The notes below the pieces were generated by a model. The model was not told the DNA's origin, did no database searches, and saw nothing but the letters and a program-made list of their open reading frames with translations. Below are positions 1-9,405 of a DNA stretch of 64,000 bases, piece by piece; position 1 is the stretch's first letter; the number at the start of each line of letters is the position of its first letter. Origin of the DNA: Streptomyces cylindrosporus. Lineage in GTDB: Bacteria > Actinomycetota > Actinomycetes > Streptomycetales > Streptomycetaceae. The translations under genes were made by a program, and so were the position numbers. The stretch spans positions 1 to 64,000 of the forward strand of contig NZ_JALDAY010000024.1 of NCBI RefSeq assembly GCF_022698165.1, read 5' to 3'.

Positions 1-3000
1 GCTGCGTCCGACCTGCGTTCCGATATCGCTGGCGGTGGCGCCGGTGCGTACGGCGGTCACCTGCACGTGGGTATCGCCGCCCTCGCGGATGATGAGGACA
101 GCGCGGGATGCAGCCACGTCGGTCAGGCCGACACCGAAGCGGTGCGCCACGTCGTTCAGGACGGGCAGCGCGGTGCGCCGCTTGGAGGGACTGAGCGGGA
201 CGTAGGCCTCGCCGTGGGTCTCCGGCTCCGCGAACCGTACGAGGCCGCCCTGGGTGGCGTAGATCCCGGCCCGGATGCCGCCGTCGGCGTACGAGAGGCC
301 CTTGTTAGCGCGGCCCAGGTCGGCGAGGAACTTCACGGCCTTGCTGCCCAGCGCCTTGCTGATCTGCGATTTCGCCTTGTTCGCCACCGCGATGATCTCG
401 TCTTCGCCGAGGCTGGTGGCGGCGGCGACCTGGTGGATCCCGATGGTCGGGTTGTGGATGGCGCCGATGATCTGGACGAGTTCGGACACCTGGTCGGCGG
501 TGAGCGCGTCGTTCGCGGAGCGGGCCTGCTTGTTCGCTTCGGCGGCCTTCTTCGGGTTCTTCACGGCCTCCGCGGCGAGCTGCTGGGCGGCCTCGTCGTT
601 CTGCGCGGCCAGCTGGGCGGCGAGGTCGCCGTAGCCCATAGCGGCGAGCTGGGCCAGCTGGTCGGAGAACGTCTTGTTCAGCTTGTTCGCGTTGCCGAGT
701 TGCCGGGTGTAGTCGGTGAGGGTGGCCTTGGCGGTCTTCTGCAGGTCGCGCAGGGCCTTGGCCATGTCGTTGATGTACTTGGTGGAGCCGGTGGCCATCT
801 TGTGGGCGATCTTCATGCCGTCCTCGCCCATCGCGGCGAGCGCGTCGGCGACATCCCCGCCCGCGCGGGACGCGACGGTCTCGAGGTCCTTGTTCCATGC
901 CAGGGTGGCCTTCGCGGCGGACTTCAGCTTCTTCTCCACCGCGGAGATGTCGAAGTACTCGACGTCCTTGGTCTGCCACTTCCCCTTGACCTTGACCTTG
1001 ACTTTCTTGGTCTTGTGGCCGGCCTGCCCGGCGTCGGAGGCGGAGTACAGGGAGCCGGTGTTCGGGTCGTAGCGCCAGTCGGTGACGTTGCCGTCGGCGT
1101 TCCACTGGATGCCCGCTGGGTTCCCGCCGAGGCGCCGCACGATCTCCTCGGTGATCTTCCGGGAGCGGGGCCGCTTGGAGGGGGCGAAGGGCACGTAGCC
1201 CTCCCCCAAAGTCTCTGGCTCCCCCCATACCCGCCACGATCCGGCGGGGGCGATCTGCGCGACGTGGTTCTCTGTGCCGCCGGCGAAGTGGCGTACGCCG
1301 CCGCGCTGGATGCCGCCGGACGCGTAGTAGTCGACGACGCCGCCGTCCGCCTTGCCGACTACCTCGTGCACCGACTTCTTCGTCGTGGTGACGATGGAGT
1401 TGACGTAGTTGGTGACCGTCTTGCCATGGAGGCTGTTGATGGCCGCCTGGATCGCAGCGACCTGCGACTTGGCGGTTCCGGCGGGGACGGTAATGGTGAC
1501 GTTCTTCGACCCCGGAACGTCGCGGATCTTGAATCCGAGGGCTTCGAGCTGGGCGCGCGCCTGAGCCGTGGGCGCCCTCATGGTGATGGTCTTGCCCTTG
1601 GTGGCGCTGACCTTGGCCTGGACCGTCTCGAGATCCTTGATGGCGGCTGCGGTCTTCGCGTCGACCTTCACGTCCTTGCCGTCCGGGGTTGCGGACAGCT
1701 TGTTGATGAGGAGGTCGAGTTGGTCCCGGGCGGCCTTCGTCGGCGCGGTGATCTTGTATTCGCGGGTGCCGGGAATCAGCTCGATCTTGTAGCCGATCTC
1801 CTCCAGTTCCTTCTTCGCGCCCGCGCCGAGCGCGTCGACCCGCACGGTTTTCTTCGTCGGGAACTGCTGGAACTCGGCCTGCACCGCGATCAGCTCGGCG
1901 AGGGTGGAGTCGACGCCCTTCGTGGACAGCAGGATCGACACCTGGCCGGGGATCAGGCCGAGGGAGTCGGCGACCTTCCCGGCCTGCGCGGCGGTCAGGC
2001 CGTAGCTGCCCAAAAGGTCGGTGGCGGCCTTGCGGGCCTTGGTCATCTCCCCCTGGGCTGCCTTCAGGGACTCCGGCAGGCCCTTGCCCTGGGACTGGGC
2101 GAAGTCGTAGGCGGCGATCGACGCCTGGGCGCTGCTGTCGGCGATCGTGTTGAGGGTGTTGAAGAGGGACTGGCCGTTCTTCGTGGTGGTGTTCAGGGTG
2201 CCGTTGGTCTGGATGAGCGCCTTGCCCCAGCCGTCGGCGTGGTCGATGCCCTGCTTCATCGCCTCGTTGGCGTTGGTGATGGCCTCGTTCACGCGTGCCT
2301 GCGCGGCCTGCAGGGACACGCTGCCGCCGGACAGCAGGTCGAGCGCCTCGCGCAGGGCGCGGGTGCGGGAGTCGGCGTCGGCGGTGGTGTCGGCGAGGCC
2401 CTTGGCTGCCGCCTTCAGCCGGTCGTAGGCCGATGCCCCGTCGCCGGTGCCCTTGGTGGCGGCGTCCAGGTCCTTGGCGTTCTTCGCGGCCTCCTTCGCG
2501 TCCCCGGACATGCCTCGCAGGGCCTTGGCGGCGGCCCCGTAGAGCTGCGACTGCTTTTCTACCGCCTTGGCCTCGTCGGAGCGTCGGTCCAGGACACCGA
2601 GTCCGTGGGATTCCTGGTTGGCCTCCTGGTACTTCTTCTTGGCGAGGACCTCCAGTTTGCTGGCAAGCTGGTCGATGCTTTCGCCCTGGCCGAGGTAGGA
2701 GTCGGTGACATCGGACAGGCTGTAGCCCAGCTGGCCCATGACGTCCATGAGCTTCGTGTTGCCGTGTACGAACTCGTCGGTGGCTTTTGTGTTCTGGATG
2801 GTCTGGGCGGCCTGCTGGCGGACGTTCTCGTCGATGACGCCGTTGGACTGGCGCATGGCGGAGGTCAGTCCGTCGATGTTGGCCTTGTGCTCGGCTGCCT
2901 TCGCCGCGGCCTGCTGCTGGGAGGAGGCCAGCAGGCCGAGACCGACTGTCAGCCCGGTCAGGGCGACACCCCACGGGCCGCCCATGGCGCCCATCAGGCC

Positions 3001-5232
3001 GGACATTGCGCCGCGCAGCCCCGTGCCGGCCGCAGCGGTGATACCGCGCAGGGTTCCTGCGAAGCCCGTGCCTTGGGTGGCGGCGTCACGGAACGCGGTA
3101 CCCATCCGGCCGATGGCCGGGACCCGGGTCTGCAGGACGGCCATGGCGGCGCCGTAGCGGGACAGGGACACGCCCGCGTTCGCCGCGAGGGTGCGCTGCA
3201 CGGTCATCTGGTCGTTCAGGCCGCGGAAGGCGCCGGTGACGCGCCCGGACACGGTGCCGGCGAGGCCAGCCATGGGGCCTTGGATGCGGCGGACGAGGAG
3301 TGCGGCCAGGACGAACTGCTGCACTGGGCCGGGCAGGCTCGCGAATCCGGATACCAGGCCCGCCACCAGGTGTCCGATGGGGACCAGGACGGTGGACAGG
3401 GCACTGACGGCGCCCGCCGCAAGGTCGAGGGCGGTGACGGCCAGGTCCAGGGTAGAGGCGACTGTGCCGGACTCGCCCGACAGGTCGGCCAGCGCGTCGA
3501 CGACGGGGGTGACGCCGTGTGCCAGGTTGGTGAGGACGTCGACGGCGGTCTGGCCGATGGTCAGCAGCAGGTGCAGGAAGTCGGCCAGGCCCTGCTGCCC
3601 CAGGTCTTTGAACCCGTCGGCCACCTCCGCGACGGAGTTCTTGATGCCGGAGAACTCGCTGCGGGCGGCTGCCGCGACGTCCGGGCCGAAGAGGCTGGCG
3701 GCGTCGTTGAGGTACTTGAAAAAGTGTTCGATCCTCGGGGTGGCGTCGGAGAGGCCCTTGGTCAGCCCGCGGGTAAGGAACTCCAGGCCGGGCGCCATCC
3801 CTTTGTAGAGCGTCAGGCCGGTCTGGCGGGCCTGCGTCTTCAGCTGGAGCATGGCGCCGGCGAGGCCCTTGCCCTTGGCGGCGGCGATCTGGGAGGCGGC
3901 GCCGGTCTGGGAGACGGCCTGCATCATCGCGTCGAAGCTGTCGGTGCCCTGGTGGGCCAGCGCGATCGCGCCCGCCATCGCCGGTTTGCCCATGGCCTTC
4001 TTCACGGCGGCGGCGAAATCCTGCTGGGACATCTTGTGCTGGGCCTTGGACAGGCCGTCGATGACGTAGCGCAGGCCCTTGAAGTTGCCCTGCGCGTCGA
4101 AGGCGCTGATGCCGAGGGCGTCGAGGCCTTCGGTCATCTGCGCGGTCGGGGAGGCCAGGTTGGCGAGCATGCCGCGCAGGGTGGTTCCGGCGGTCTGGCC
4201 GAGGATGCCGGCCTTGCCGAGCATGCCGACCGCGGAGGCGGCTTCCTGCATGGAGACGCCCATGCCGTGCGCCACCGGCCCGGCGTACTTCATCGCGTAG
4301 TAGATGTCGATGATGTCGCCGGACGCGGCGTTGGCGGTCGCGGCGAGGGTGTCGGCGGCACGGCCGGCCTGGTCGGCGCCCATGCCGAACTGGTCCATCA
4401 TGTCGCCGAGGTACTTCGCGCTGTCGGCGGCATTGACCTGGGCGGCGGATGCGAGAGTGAGGGAGGCGCCGGTCGCGGAGATGGCCTGGTCGGTGCGGAA
4501 GCCTGCCTTGGCGAGTTCCACCATGGCCTCGGCGGCGTCGGTGGCGGTCGCCCCCGGGAGTTTCAGGTCGTTGCCGAGCTGGTTGGCGGTGGCCGCGGCC
4601 CGCTGCATCTGCAGCTGGGTGGCGTTCGTGGTCGCCCCGAACGCGTTCATCGCCTGCTGGTACTCGTTGCCCTCCTTGACGACCTCTACCGCGCCCAGCG
4701 TCAGGCCGACCCCGGCCGCCAGCCCGGCCAGGGATTTGACGCTCTCCCGCACCCGGCTGGTCTCCTGCCGGTAGCGGCGCATCCCGAGGACGCCGGCGCC
4801 GCCGATCCGGTTCAGGCGGGCATCCGCGGCGCTGGCCGCCCGGGCGAGGCGGGTCAGGTCGCGGACGGCGGTGTTGATCTGGCTGGACATGCGGGCCAGG
4901 TCCCGGCCCGCCGTACGGGAGTGGTCGCCGAGCGCGTTGACGTTGCGGTTGGCGGTGCGGGCCGCGTCCCCGTACCGGCCCAGCCGTCGGGCGGTGGTGT
5001 TCGCCTGGTCGCCGAGCCGGTTGACGTGCCGCTGCGCGGTGTTCGCCTCGCGGCCGAGGGTCTTGATGTGCCGGGCCGCGTTCTGGGAGGCGGTCCCGAG
5101 TTCGCGGACTTCGCTCTTGGCGGTGCGGGCGGCGGAGCCGAGGGAACGGGCGTGCTTGGCGGACGACTTCAGGGACTGGGCGAGGTCGTTGCCGTGGCCG
5201 CGCAGGTCCACCGACAGGTTCCAGTTGGGCAC
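1..5232 (-). CDS. Tail tape measure protein (3' end outside window)
   Basis: Sets tail length and assists DNA delivery in siphophages. The GTG start follows a strong AGGGAGGGGAGGGG ribosome site; the frame is open for 1744 codons to the window edge, so the C-terminus is missing. The N-terminal 150 residues are helical with repeated short A/R/N blocks, as in tail-length scaffolds. A long Ala/Gly-rich hydrophobic middle follows. The last third carries two copies of a GG-x-RxFAxPET-x-GE-x-YVP-x-x-SKR type motif, typical of actinophage tape measures. It lies directly downstream of the frameshifted chaperones, the usual place. The opposite strand also has a very long open frame, which is a shadow. 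Confidence 0.93.
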   Translation of the reverse strand, partial: MPNWNLSVDLRGHGNDLAQSLKSSAKHARSLGSAARTAKSEVRELGTASQNAARHIKTLGREANTAQRHVNRLGDQANTTARRLGRYGDAARTANRNVNALGDHSRTAGRDLARMSSQINTAVRDLTRLARAASAADARLNRIGGAGVLGMRRYRQETSRVRESVKSLAGLAAGVGLTLGAVEVVKEGNEYQQAMNAFGATTNATQLQMQRAAATANQLGNDLKLPGATATDAAEAMVELAKAGFRTDQAISATGASLTLASAAQVNAADSAKYLGDMMDQFGMGADQAGRAADTLAATANAASGDIIDIYYAMKYAGPVAHGMGVSMQEAASAVGMLGKAGILGQTAGTTLRGMLANLASPTAQMTEGLDALGISAFDAQGNFKGLRYVIDGLSKAQHKMSQQDFAAAVKKAMGKPAMAGAIALAHQGTDSFDAMMQAVSQTGAASQIAAAKGKGLAGAMLQLKTQARQTGLTLYKGMAPGLEFLTRGLTKGLSDATPRIEHFFKYLNDAASLFGPDVAAAARSEFSGIKNSVAEVADGFKDLGQQGLADFLHLLLTIGQTAVDVLTNLAHGVTPVVDALADLSGESGTVASTLDLAVTALDLAAGAVSALSTVLVPIGHLVAGLVSGFASLPGPVQQFVLAALLVRRIQGPMAGLAGTVSGRVTGAFRGLNDQMTVQRTLAANAGVSLSRYGAAMAVLQTRVPAIGRMGTAFRDAATQGTGFAGTLRGITAAAGTGLRGAMSGLMGAMGGPWGVALTGLTVGLGLLASSQQQAAAKAAEHKANIDGLTSAMRQSNGVIDENVRQQAAQTIQNTKATDEFVHGNTKLMDVMGQLGYSLSDVTDSYLGQGESIDQLASKLEVLAKKKYQEANQESHGLGVLDRRSDEAKAVEKQSQLYGAAAKALRGMSGDAKEAAKNAKDLDAATKGTGDGASAYDRLKAAAKGLADTTADADSRTRALREALDLLSGGSVSLQAAQARVNEAITNANEAMKQGIDHADGWGKALIQTNGTLNTTTKNGQSLFNTLNTIADSSAQASIAAYDFAQSQGKGLPESLKAAQGEMTKARKAATDLLGSYGLTAAQAGKVADSLGLIPGQVSILLSTKGVDSTLAELIAVQAEFQQFPTKKTVRVDALGAGAKKELEEIGYKIELIPGTREYKITAPTKAARDQLDLLINKLSATPDGKDVKVDAKTAAAIKDLETVQAKVSATKGKTITMRAPTAQARAQLEALGFKIRDVPGSKNVTITVPAGTAKSQVAAIQAAINSLHGKTVTNYVNSIVTTTKKSVHEVVGKADGGVVDYYASGGIQRGGVRHFAGGTENHVAQIAPAGSWRVWGEPETLGEGYVPFAPSKRPRSRKITEEIVRRLGGNPAGIQWNADGNVTDWRYDPNTGSLYSASDAGQAGHKTKKVKVKVKGKWQTKDVEYFDISAVEKKLKSAAKATLAWNKDLETVASRAGGDVADALAAMGEDGMKIAHKMATGSTKYINDMAKALRDLQKTAKATLTDYTRQLGNANKLNKTFSDQLAQLAAMGYGDLAAQLAAQNDEAAQQLAAEAVKNPKKAAEANKQARSANDALTADQVSELVQIIGAIHNPTIGIHQVAAATSLGEDEIIAVANKAKSQISKALGSKAVKFLADLGRANKGLSYADGGIRAGIYATQGGLVRFAEPETHGEAYVPLSPSKRRTALPVLNDVAHRFGVGLTDVAASRAVLIIREGGDTHVQVTAVRTGATASDIGTQVGRS

Positions 5233-5275
5233 CGGCCCCTCCCCTCCCTTTCCGTGTCCGTTCCTGGGTGTTGTG

Positions 5276-6213
5276 CTACTGCTGCTGGGCGTGAGCGAGT
5301 TCGTCGAGGATGTGCTGGGCGGCCAGCACGCTGGCTGGGATGAGGAGGACCTTCATGCCGTCCCCGGCCCGGCCTTCGGGGATCTCCCGCTGCTTCATGG
5401 CGATCTCCTCGCAGCCGAAGCACTTGTGGGACTGGGCGACGTACGCCTCCACGTACTCGCCGTCGGGGTCGGTCCAGTCGGACTCGCGGGTGCCGCACTG
5501 CGGGCAGGCGCCGCGCAAGTACTCCTCGTAGGCGAGTGCCTTGTGCTGGTCGCGTTCGGTCCAGGTGCCGTTTCCGACGCCCTTGAACTGGCTGTGCGGG
5601 ATCCCGTACTGGCGGCACACGGCGAGTTCGCTGCGGAGGCGGGCATCGGCGGTCAGCCTTTTCCCAGGTCCATGCGGGCGTTGGACTGCACGTGCCAGGC
5701 CGTGTTGAACAGCGCCGATGCCTCGCCTTCGCCCCACTCCTCCAGGTAGTACTTGGCGTCCTCCGCGGTGATCCCGTCCAGGGACGACGCGGAGATCAGT
5801 TCGGGGCCGAGGGTTTCCACGTTGACGACGAGGTTGTCCTCGGCCTGGGCCTCGGTCGGCGGGTGCTTGGCCTTGAGGTCCTCGAAGTCGGGGCGGCGCA
5901 GCGCCTGGAAGCGCAGCACGATCGCCACCTCGTCGAAGGCCGTCCTGGCGGCGGTGAGCGTCTCCTCGGCGGTGGCCAGGTCCCCCTTCAGGCCGGGGTC
6001 GTCGGGCTCCGACTGGAGGGAGGCGGTGACGGCACGTACGGCGAACTCGGCGTCGACCAGTGCCTTCTTGGCGTCGGCGTCGTCGCAGATCGTCAGGGTT
6101 GCGGTGGGCCGCTGCCGGTTGCGGAGGCGTTCGCGGGTGGCGGCCCAGTGCGCGTCCGCGGCCACGGCGGCGGCGGGCGGCTCGGGTGGGGTGGCGTTCT
6201 TGGTGGCGGTCAT
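5276..6213 (-). CDS. Tail assembly chaperone, -1 frameshift fusion (gpG-T type)
   Basis: Predicted product of -1 frameshifting at GGGAAAA near the end of the upstream frame. The first 185 residues are the short chaperone; after slippage translation continues as RLTADARLRSE for 127 more residues, about 312 in all. The extension holds a zinc-ribbon-like pair, CPQC and CFGC, and ends just before the tape measure gene. The established model (lambda gpG/gpGT and most siphophages) is that short and long forms together coat the tape measure during tail assembly. The slippery heptamer is exactly in register (CT-G GGA AAA). The extension frame has no good start of its own, which favours frameshifting over a separate gene. 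Confidence 0.85.
5653..6213 (-). CDS. Tail assembly chaperone, short form (gpG-like)
   Basis: 186-residue product that ends ARMDLGKG just after the slippery site. The sequence is acidic and helical, as expected for a gpG-type chaperone, and it sits between the tail tube and tape measure genes. It should be the major product; only a fraction of ribosomes make the long form. The gene follows a strong hairpin that separates it from the tail tube gene, which would keep chaperone levels below tube levels. Assigned from position and the frameshift architecture, not from a recognised domain. Confidence 0.85.
   Translation of the reverse strand: MTATKNATPPEPPAAAVAADAHWAATRERLRNRQRPTATLTICDDADAKKALVDAEFAVRAVTASLQSEPDDPGLKGDLATAEETLTAARTAFDEVAIVLRFQALRRPDFEDLKAKHPPTEAQAEDNLVVNVETLGPELISASSLDGITAEDAKYYLEEWGEGEASALFNTAWHVQSNARMDLGKG
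5659..5665 (-). other. Programmed -1 frameshift slippery heptamer GGGAAAA
   Basis: On the coding strand the heptamer reads GGGAAAA with codon register G GGA AAA, the canonical X XXY YYZ form. The zero-frame stop TGA is reached one codon later, and the -1 frame then stays open for 127 codons. Confidence 0.85.
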
Positions 6214-6245
6214 GGCAGGTGGGGTCCTTCGTCAGCGGGGGCGGA

Positions 6246-6298
6246 CCTGGCCGGGCGGACGAGCGCCCTTCCCGGAGCGATGTGAGCGCCCGGCCAGG
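6246..6298 (-). terminator. Hairpin terminator after the tail tube gene
   Basis: Perfect 12-bp arms CCTGGCCGGGCG and CGCCCGGCCAGG with a 29-base loop fill the gap between tail tube and chaperone genes. There is no T-run, as is common in Streptomyces. It probably lowers transcription of the chaperones and tape measure relative to the tail tube. Confidence 0.6.
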
Positions 6299-6326
6299 AA
6301 CTGAAGGGGACGGCAGCGGTCGCTGG

Positions 6327-7133
6327 TCAGCCGCCGGGGGTGGTGGTGGTGACGGTGACCGCCGGGCTGGTGCCGCCGGTGAGGCCGGAGGCGGAGGCGG
6401 TCATCTGCGGGACGTCGGCGCCGTCGTAGTTCCCGCCGAAGGTGACCGTGACCGGGGTTCCGGGGTGCGGTCCGCCCGCGCACACCACATCGCCGACCGC
6501 GATGTTCGACAGTGCCTCCAGCGCGGACTGCACCGCAGCCGCGGACGCGTTGTAGGCGATCCCGGCCGTGGTCTGCCCGGAGAAGGTGAGCGTGTAGGTG
6601 CCCCCGGTGGGGGTGCCGGTGATGGTGACCGTCTGGACCTCGTCGACGCCGGCGGCCGGCACCGGAGCGCCCTGCAGCGGGCGGGAGGTGATGGAGCAGG
6701 TCACCATGAACTTCGCGGCCTCGTTGTCCGCGGTGTACTGCGGGGACTGCGAGGCGACCCGGATCTCGAACACGTCCATCGAGTTGTTGCCGGGGATGTC
6801 GCCCTTGCGGAGGATGACTACATGCCCGGTGGTTCCCTTGGCGAAGATGCCCTCGAGGTCGGCGTCCTCTTCGTCCTCGTAGAACGTGAAAGAGCTGGAG
6901 TCGGCCTTGTCGGAGCCGGGGATGGTGGAGTCGTAGGTGTCCGCCATGTCCGGGGTGTCGATCTCCTGGTTGGCGACCGTCCATCCGTCCATCGCGGCGA
7001 TGAACGAGGAGAAGTTGGTGCCAGCGGACAGCTCACTCCGGGTCGGGATCATCGAGTCGGCGGCGATGGTCGGCACGAAGAAGAACTTCGACGTGCCGCG
7101 CCGCATGTACTTCTTCGGCTTGGCCAGCAGCAT
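6327..7133 (-). CDS. Major tail tube protein with C-terminal Ig-like domain
   Basis: 268 residues. The first about 165 residues fit an actinophage tail tube protein (RRGTSKFFFVPTIAA start, then a beta-rich body). Residues about 170-268 form a separate Thr/Gly-rich beta domain with the core TGTPTGGTYTLTFSGQTT followed by AIAYNASAAAVQSALEAL. The same domain is inserted in the capsid decoration protein. Such domains on virion surfaces are thought to bind host surface sugars (inference). Hairpins on both sides of the gene suggest it is expressed as a high-level segment of the late transcript. Confidence 0.88.
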   Translation of the reverse strand: MLLAKPKKYMRRGTSKFFFVPTIAADSMIPTRSELSAGTNFSSFIAAMDGWTVANQEIDTPDMADTYDSTIPGSDKADSSSFTFYEDEEDADLEGIFAKGTTGHVVILRKGDIPGNNSMDVFEIRVASQSPQYTADNEAAKFMVTCSITSRPLQGAPVPAAGVDEVQTVTITGTPTGGTYTLTFSGQTTAGIAYNASAAAVQSALEALSNIAVGDVVCAGGPHPGTPVTVTFGGNYDGADVPQMTASASGLTGGTSPAVTVTTTTPGG

Positions 7134-7173
7134 GTGGGGCCCCTTGGTTCCCGGGGCCGTTCAATCCCTCCTT

Positions 7174-7249
7174 GGCGGGACCTGGCCCCTTACACGTGGT
7201 GTATGGGTGGCGGCCACCTGTGGTGGTGGCGTCCGCGTGGGGTCCCGCC
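7174..7249 (-). terminator. Inverted repeats between tail terminator and tail tube genes
   Basis: The 152-base gap holds 9-bp arms GGCGGGACC and GGTCCCGCC enclosing a smaller GGTGGCGGCCACC palindrome. This could be a terminator, a processing site, or a leader for the tail tube gene. No T-run follows. Confidence 0.4.
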
Positions 7250-7285
7250 GCGGTGCGGTCAAACTGGCGCCTGCCCTGAGGAGGG

Positions 7286-7738
7286 TCAGACGCTGGTCAC
7301 CTGGAAGGTGAATCTCTGCGCTGAACTCATGATTGCATCGGTTGCGTCGGGTGTTTCCCCCGCTTCCCCGGCGTGCTGACGGGACATGACCTTGATGCCG
7401 GGCGCGGCAAGCGGGTTGAGCCACTTCCCGGTGACCGGGTTGCGTTCGAGGATCGCGCGGCGGGCCTTGTCGTCCAGCCACTGCAACTGGTCCTGGGTGC
7501 CGTAGCTGTCCGGGTCGGCCGGGTCCGGGCCGGACACGGAGGTGACCTGGTAGGTGAGGGTGGCGTCCTCGGTGAGGTCGGAGATGGGGGCGCCGGAGAA
7601 GGTGCCCGGTAGGGCGTAGAGGATGTAGTAGTGCGACAGGCCGGCCCCATCCGGGCGGCGGCCCTCCCCCACCTGCTTGCCGGTCGCGGCGGCGATCAGG
7701 GCGGCCAGGGCTTTCGTGAACGGACGCTTGTCGATCAC
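7286..7738 (-). CDS. Tail terminator / tail completion protein
   Basis: 150 residues from a GTG start (VIDKRPF) that overlaps the upstream stop by four bases. The body (about residues 45-120) contains LTYQVTSVSGPDPADPDSYG and QLQWLDDKARRAILER, the pattern I associate with actinophage tail terminators that cap the tail at the head end. It lies between the gp10-like protein and the tail tube, the usual position. A longer in-frame upstream extension has no ribosome site and is compositionally odd, so it was not used. Confidence 0.72.
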   Translation of the reverse strand: MIDKRPFTKALAALIAAATGKQVGEGRRPDGAGLSHYYILYALPGTFSGAPISDLTEDATLTYQVTSVSGPDPADPDSYGTQDQLQWLDDKARRAILERNPVTGKWLNPLAAPGIKVMSRQHAGEAGETPDATDAIMSSAQRFTFQVTSV

Positions 7739-8124
7739 AGGAGGACCTCCGCTACCGCGAGCCGCATCTGCGCCAGCAAGGTCTCCCCGATGAACCCGAT
7801 GGCCGGTTCGACGTGCGGGAAGGGCGGCTGGTCGTAGGAGCGCCCCAGGCTGTCGGTGCCGACGAACCCCCACTCCAGACGGCGCCCCTGCGGCCGGTCC
7901 GTGCCGATCGTGCACATCGCCCCGTACGGCAGCGGCACCACAGGGGCGGGCTGCCACGAGTTGCGGTAGTCGCCGCTGATGACGTTCGGTCCCGGGCGGC
8001 CGGAGGCGTTCCCGCGGATACGGGCCGCGCCCACGGTCGCGGTGTGCTTGACGCCCTTCTGGACCGCGGGCCCGATCTTCATGGCGGCGTGCTCCAGCCG
8101 GTCGGCGAGCTCGTCGGGGGTCAC
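7735..8124 (-). CDS. HK97 gp10-like head-tail joining protein
   Basis: 129 residues, GTG start after GGGGAGGAACATC. It starts VTPDELADRLEHAAMKIGPA, a helix-rich N-terminus, then GDYRNSWQP and an EWGFVGTDSLGRSYDQPPFPH loop. This matches the HK97 gp10/minor tail family, in which the PHxxPA segment is near the C-terminus. Four-base overlaps link it to both neighbours. The role in joining head and tail is inferred from family and gene order. Confidence 0.75.
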   Translation of the reverse strand: MTPDELADRLEHAAMKIGPAVQKGVKHTATVGAARIRGNASGRPGPNVISGDYRNSWQPAPVVPLPYGAMCTIGTDRPQGRRLEWGFVGTDSLGRSYDQPPFPHVEPAIGFIGETLLAQMRLAVAEVLL

Positions 8125-8570
8125 GATGTTCCTCCCCGGTCCTCGATCTGGTCCAGGGGGGTGATCCGGACGACCTCCACGGTTGCGGCGCGGCCGGGGT
8201 CCTGGCAGATCCACGCCCGTCCGATGAGCGCGGTGTTGGCCGGGTTGTGGACGCGGACGACGGTGACGATGGCGTCCTTCCGTGGGACTGGCGCCCCGAG
8301 TGGGGTCAGCATCCGGTAGCGGGACTTCGTCTCCTGCACCCAGGGGGTGAGCGCGCCCGGCGTGGACTGGATCTCCGACTGGTTGACGCCGCCCTGCACG
8401 GCGCCCGGCCCCTCGTACAGGATCTCGCCCTGCGGGCGCACGAGTTCTCCCGTGTCCTCGTTGAGGACCGGTGTCCCGGAGGCGGGGAGTTCGACGCGGA
8501 CGGTGTCCAGGAGGACGTTCCCGTCCAGCCACTTCGCGACCCCGGCGAGCGCCGTGTCCAGTCCGGGCAT
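8121..8570 (-). CDS. Head-tail connector, DUF6093-like
   Basis: 149 residues. Key stretches are MPGLDTALAGVAKWL at the start, a mid-region with GELVRPQGEILYEGPGAVQ, and a TPLGAPVPRKDAIVTV beta segment. I recognise the general pattern as the actinophage DUF6093-type family, placed between head connectors and gp10 in many genomes; the family number is from memory. Probably a head completion or stopper protein. Its stop overlaps the next start. Confidence 0.6.
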   Translation of the reverse strand: MPGLDTALAGVAKWLDGNVLLDTVRVELPASGTPVLNEDTGELVRPQGEILYEGPGAVQGGVNQSEIQSTPGALTPWVQETKSRYRMLTPLGAPVPRKDAIVTVVRVHNPANTALIGRAWICQDPGRAATVEVVRITPLDQIEDRGGTS

Positions 8571-8953
8571 CAGCTTCTCCCCTTCGCCCAGTCCGCCAGC
8601 TGCTTGAGCATCGCCTCGGCGACGCCGTGCTTGCCCGGATCGAGGTCGTCACGGTCCAGGGCGGCCCGTGACAGGCCGGCCGGGTCGATCCCGGACAGGA
8701 ACTCCTCGATGACGTCCCCATGGTCCTGCTGCACGGCCACGGCGACCGTGGCGAGGCCTTCGAAGAGGACGCCGTGTGGCTGCCGGGTGTGCAGGATCAG
8801 CGACGGCAGCGCGCCATGCACGTCGTGCTGGAGCACGTAGCCGGTGACCTGTCCTGGGGGCAGGGGCTCGCCGTCGAGGCGGATCACAGCGTCGCCGGGG
8901 GTGGCCTCGATGTGCACGCCGTACGCGCGCGGCGGGATGGGCTGCTCAGTCAC
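8570..8953 (-). CDS. Phage structural-module protein, unknown function
   Basis: 127 residues. N-terminal half is beta-rich (YGVHIEATPGDAVIRLDGEPL), C-terminal half is helical and acidic. I do not recognise a family. The one-base stop/start junction with the next gene and the position between connectors suggest a head-tail interface protein. Confidence 0.6.
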   Translation of the reverse strand: MTEQPIPPRAYGVHIEATPGDAVIRLDGEPLPPGQVTGYVLQHDVHGALPSLILHTRQPHGVLFEGLATVAVAVQQDHGDVIEEFLSGIDPAGLSRAALDRDDLDPGKHGVAEAMLKQLADWAKGRS

Positions 8954-9405
8954 TGTCCACCTGCCTCATCCGGTGCCGTCTCGGCGTCGCCGTCGGTATC
9001 GGCTACCGCTTCACCCTGCTGGTCCAGGCCTTCGTCTGCTGCGCTCTGACTTCCTGCCGGGCCGCCATCGGTCTGGTGTTCGGCGCCGGTTGCGGGCTGG
9101 TTCGGGAAGGGGACGGTCAGGGGGATGGTGCGTTGGAAAGTCACCGGGCGTCCGGTGATCAGGTTGATTTCCTTGGCGCCGAGGTGGTCGATGTGGAACT
9201 GCTCGAGCACGATGACCTGGATCAGCCACGTCTGTCCGTCGGGCCCTGGGTGCGGGAGGGGCAGCACGCTGATGGGGGCGTCGACGGACACCAGGCTGGG
9301 GTTGATGCCGTTGGCGCGCAGCCACTGCGTCAGGGCGTGCTGGAGTTCCTCGGAAGCGAGGGGGCCACCGGGGTGGACGGTGTAGGCGAGGGGGGCGTCG
9401 GTCAC
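8950..9405 (-). CDS. Phage structural-module protein, unknown function
   Basis: 151 residues from a GTG (VTDAPLAYTVHPGG) with GGAGACC upstream; the start overlaps the MuF-like stop by four bases. The first 100 residues look folded, with LTQWLRANGINPSL and a FQRTIPLTVPFPNQP strand region. The last about 45 residues are a Gly/Asp/Glu-rich disordered tail. No family recognised; probably a virion accessory or connector protein. Confidence 0.6.
   Translation of the reverse strand: MTDAPLAYTVHPGGPLASEELQHALTQWLRANGINPSLVSVDAPISVLPLPHPGPDGQTWLIQVIVLEQFHIDHLGAKEINLITGRPVTFQRTIPLTVPFPNQPATGAEHQTDGGPAGSQSAADEGLDQQGEAVADTDGDAETAPDEAGGQ

Noticed and set aside
67..5343. Very long rightward open frame of 1758 codons
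   Set aside because: Antisense shadow of the tape measure gene; no ribosome site, low-complexity V/G/L/R composition.
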